Shown: one piece after another, positions 62,141 to 64,000 of the stretch
Position numbering within the stretch: the first letter of the stretch is position 1
How the letters are laid out: each line of letters begins with the position of its first letter
Assembly (NCBI RefSeq): GCF_004801415.1
Contig: NZ_SSNX01000001.1
Span: forward strand, 558,001 to 622,000
Direction: 5' to 3'
Source of the DNA: Deinococcus sp. KSM4-11
GTDB taxonomy: Bacteria > Deinococcota > Deinococci > Deinococcales > Deinococcaceae
Length of the DNA: 64,000 nt
Translations under genes and position numbers: made by a program
The notes under the pieces: generated by a model
What the model saw: the letters and a program-made list of their open reading frames with translations, nothing else
Told to the model about the DNA's origin: nothing
Databases searched by the model: none

Positions 62141-62260
62141 GCCCCTCAGCATACGCACCGCAACTTGAGAACGCTCAACCACCTAAAGATGCACGGCCGA
62201 ACTAGCCGAGGTAGGCGTTTAGAAACGTTACCGGCGCGTGGTGTGCGTTAGCCTGGGGGC
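62141..62260. promoter_or_regulatory. divergent promoter region between deoC and bcp
   Basis: TATGCT (minus, 62148-62153) serves deoC and TAGCCT (plus, 62249-62254) serves bcp; both are 6-7 nt from their start codons. TTGAG/CTCAA (62165-62178) is a 5-bp inverted repeat whose minus-strand left half can act as a -35 (TTGAGC) 19 bp from TATGCT. Confidence 0.5.
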
Positions 62261-62744
<484 letters not shown>

Positions 62745-62752
<8 letters not shown>

Positions 62753-63446
62753 ACACAACGGTCTGGAGGCGCTGAAACAGGAGGCCGCGATCCGCGCGTG
62801 TGCCCTCGTGCACAGCGGCATGCGCGTCGGCCTGGGCACCGGCAGCACCGCGAAATACGCCATCGAGGAACTCGGCCGCCGCGTTCAGGCCGGGGAGCTC
62901 ACGGGCATCGTGGGCGTGGCGACCAGCGAGGCGAGCGACACCCTGGCCCGCAGCGTGGGCCTGGCCGTCGAGGCGCTCGATCCCCGCCCCCTGGACATCG
63001 CCATCGACGGCGCGGACGAGATCGACTCCCAGTTGAACCTGATCAAGGGCCTGGGCGGCGCGCTGCTGCGCGAGAAACTCACCGAGGTGCAGGCCCGGCA
63101 GCTGGTCATCGTCGCCGACCACACCAAGACCGTGACCCACCTGGGCCAGAAGGCCCCGCTGCCCATCGAGATCGCCCGCTTCGGGTTCCTGAGCACCATC
63201 GAGCGGCTGCGTGGTCTGCTGCCCGGCGGTCGCCTGCGCCAGCCGGGCGCACAGCCCTATGTAACCGACAACGGCAACTACATCTACGATGCCCAGCTGC
63301 CCGCCCAGTTCGACCCGGCGCAGCTGGAACGGCAGCTCAAGGGCACACTGGGCGTCGTCGAGACCGGCTTCTTTCTCGGGATGGCCACGCACGCCTTCGT
63401 GGCGGCCCCAGACGGCGTGACCGAACGGATCCGGCCACCGTCCTGA
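62745..63446 (+). CDS. rpiA: ribose-5-phosphate isomerase A
   Basis: 233 aa; interconverts ribose-5-phosphate and ribulose-5-phosphate. Motifs: GLGTGSTAKYAIEEL, DGADEID (catalytic Asp), KGLGGALLREK (catalytic Lys/Glu region) and the C-terminal ETGFFLGMA. GTG start inside the end of bcp, so coupled. Confidence 0.95.
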
Positions 63447-63452
63447 GTCAGC

Positions 63453-64000
63453 TCAATCCAGAGTGCCCAGCGCGCGCTGAAGTCCTTCCAGCTGTGCCCG
63501 GAACGTGACTGGATCCCGCGTGGGGAGGTCGCACGTGCGGTTCCGGCAGACGTACCCCTGACCGTCCCCAGGGCGGCCCTCCAGCACCGGCAACTCACCG
63601 CCCGGCCCGCTGAAAGTCAGGGCCGTGAAGGGGAGGGCAACGGTCGCGGCCACCTCTTCCAGTGTCCGGCGCTCGTCCCGCGTGCCGATGATCGCCACCT
63701 CGGCGTGCGGGGCGTTCAGGAACGCTGCCGCCTGCCACAGCCCGCCAAAGCCGCCCGTGGCGGCCAGCATGTCCGACCCGAACGCGTTCACGGTGCGCCG
63801 CGCCTTGTCCTCCGCGCCCGGCACGGAGAAGTACCGGTCCATCCACAGGGCCAGCAATGCGGCGGCGGCATTGTCGCTGATCACGGCGGAATCGAAACCC
63901 GGCGCCTGCCTGGCCAGCAGCGTCTCGGCCCGCCCTCCAGACGCCATGAACACGCCGGAGTCGTCGTTCCAGAAGTCCCGCTCGATCACTGCCCATAATT
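63453..64000 (-). CDS. DUF255/YyaL-type thioredoxin-domain protein, C-terminal part only
   Basis: The frame is open to the window edge; only the C-terminal ~182 residues are visible. FWNDDSGVFMAS, SDNAAAALLAL and the closing CRNRTCDLPTRDP match the end of DUF255 (YyaL, spermatogenesis-associated 20-like) proteins, which have an N-terminal thioredoxin fold and an (alpha/alpha)6 barrel. The N-terminal thioredoxin domain would be beyond position 64000. Function uncertain. It converges on rpiA with 6 nt between stops. Confidence 0.82.
   Translation of the reverse strand, partial: LWAVIERDFWNDDSGVFMASGGRAETLLARQAPGFDSAVISDNAAAALLALWMDRYFSVPGAEDKARRTVNAFGSDMLAATGGFGGLWQAAAFLNAPHAEVAIIGTRDERRTLEEVAATVALPFTALTFSGPGGELPVLEGRPGDGQGYVCRNRTCDLPTRDPVTFRAQLEGLQRALGTLD

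Overview
The window is high-GC, gene-dense bacterial chromosome from a Deinococcus species. The diagnostic gene is ddrA (36118-36729, minus), the Rad52-like DNA-damage response protein known from Deinococcus, with a candidate RDRM operator at its promoter. Supporting signs are LysX of the alpha-aminoadipate (LysW) lysine pathway, typical of Deinococcus-Thermus, and a start-codon architecture in which about 22 genes carry a TANNNT -10 hexamer only 5-9 nt upstream of the start and no Shine-Dalgarno, that is, predicted leaderless mRNAs. I see no transposase, prophage, CRISPR array or rRNA; the only tRNA is tRNA-Leu(CAA). This is ordinary core chromosome with interesting regulation and a few small coupled genes.

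Layout. 1-16.6 kb: lysX (cut by the window edge), an HD-GYP protein, proC, a secreted protein, a GT2 glycosyltransferase diverging from argS, a tyrA-acyltransferase-hydrolase operon (minus), a TSUP transporter, msrA converging on a MOSC protein, a run of membrane protein, RNHCP zinc protein, 57-aa membrane peptide, MBL hydrolase and purD joined by overlapping start/stop codons, then tRNA-Leu and secG. 16.6-23 kb: a complete peptide/nickel-type ABC importer operon (binding protein, two permeases, two ATPases) with a strong promoter and a terminator. 23-35 kb: a DUF4139 protein, metH-metF (minus) behind a SAM-I riboswitch, a secreted protein, SDR, thioredoxin-reductase-like and HAD genes in a coupled set, and hrpB. 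35-38.4 kb (minus): a trans-aconitate-methyltransferase-like gene, ddrA with a 31-codon membrane-peptide ORF overlapping its stop codon, and a secreted subtilase. 38.7-47.8 kb (plus): hisBH, ilvE, glgB with a small membrane gene, an apbE-DUF2271-PepSY redox operon, a nitroreductase and a PLP trans-sulfuration enzyme. 47.9-51.3 kb (minus): an HTH protein, a GNAT acetyltransferase and phoH-ybeY-dgkA. 51.4-57.3 kb (plus): aroE coupled to a CHASE-PAS histidine kinase and a REC-histidine kinase, then an OsmC protein. 57.4-62.1 kb (minus): deoC-maf-mreC-mreD-PBP2. 62.2-64 kb: bcp-rpiA (plus) and the 3' end of a DUF255/YyaL-type gene (minus).

How the genes relate. Amino-acid synthesis is scattered (lysX, proC, tyrA, metHF, hisBH, ilvE, aroE). 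Stress and redox protection is prominent (ddrA, msrA, OsmC, Bcp, thioredoxin-reductase-like protein, nitroreductase, apbE cluster). Many neighbours share 4-nt GTGA, ATGA or TTGA stop/start overlaps, so translational coupling appears to be the main way operon members are linked, while operon-leading genes are mostly leaderless.
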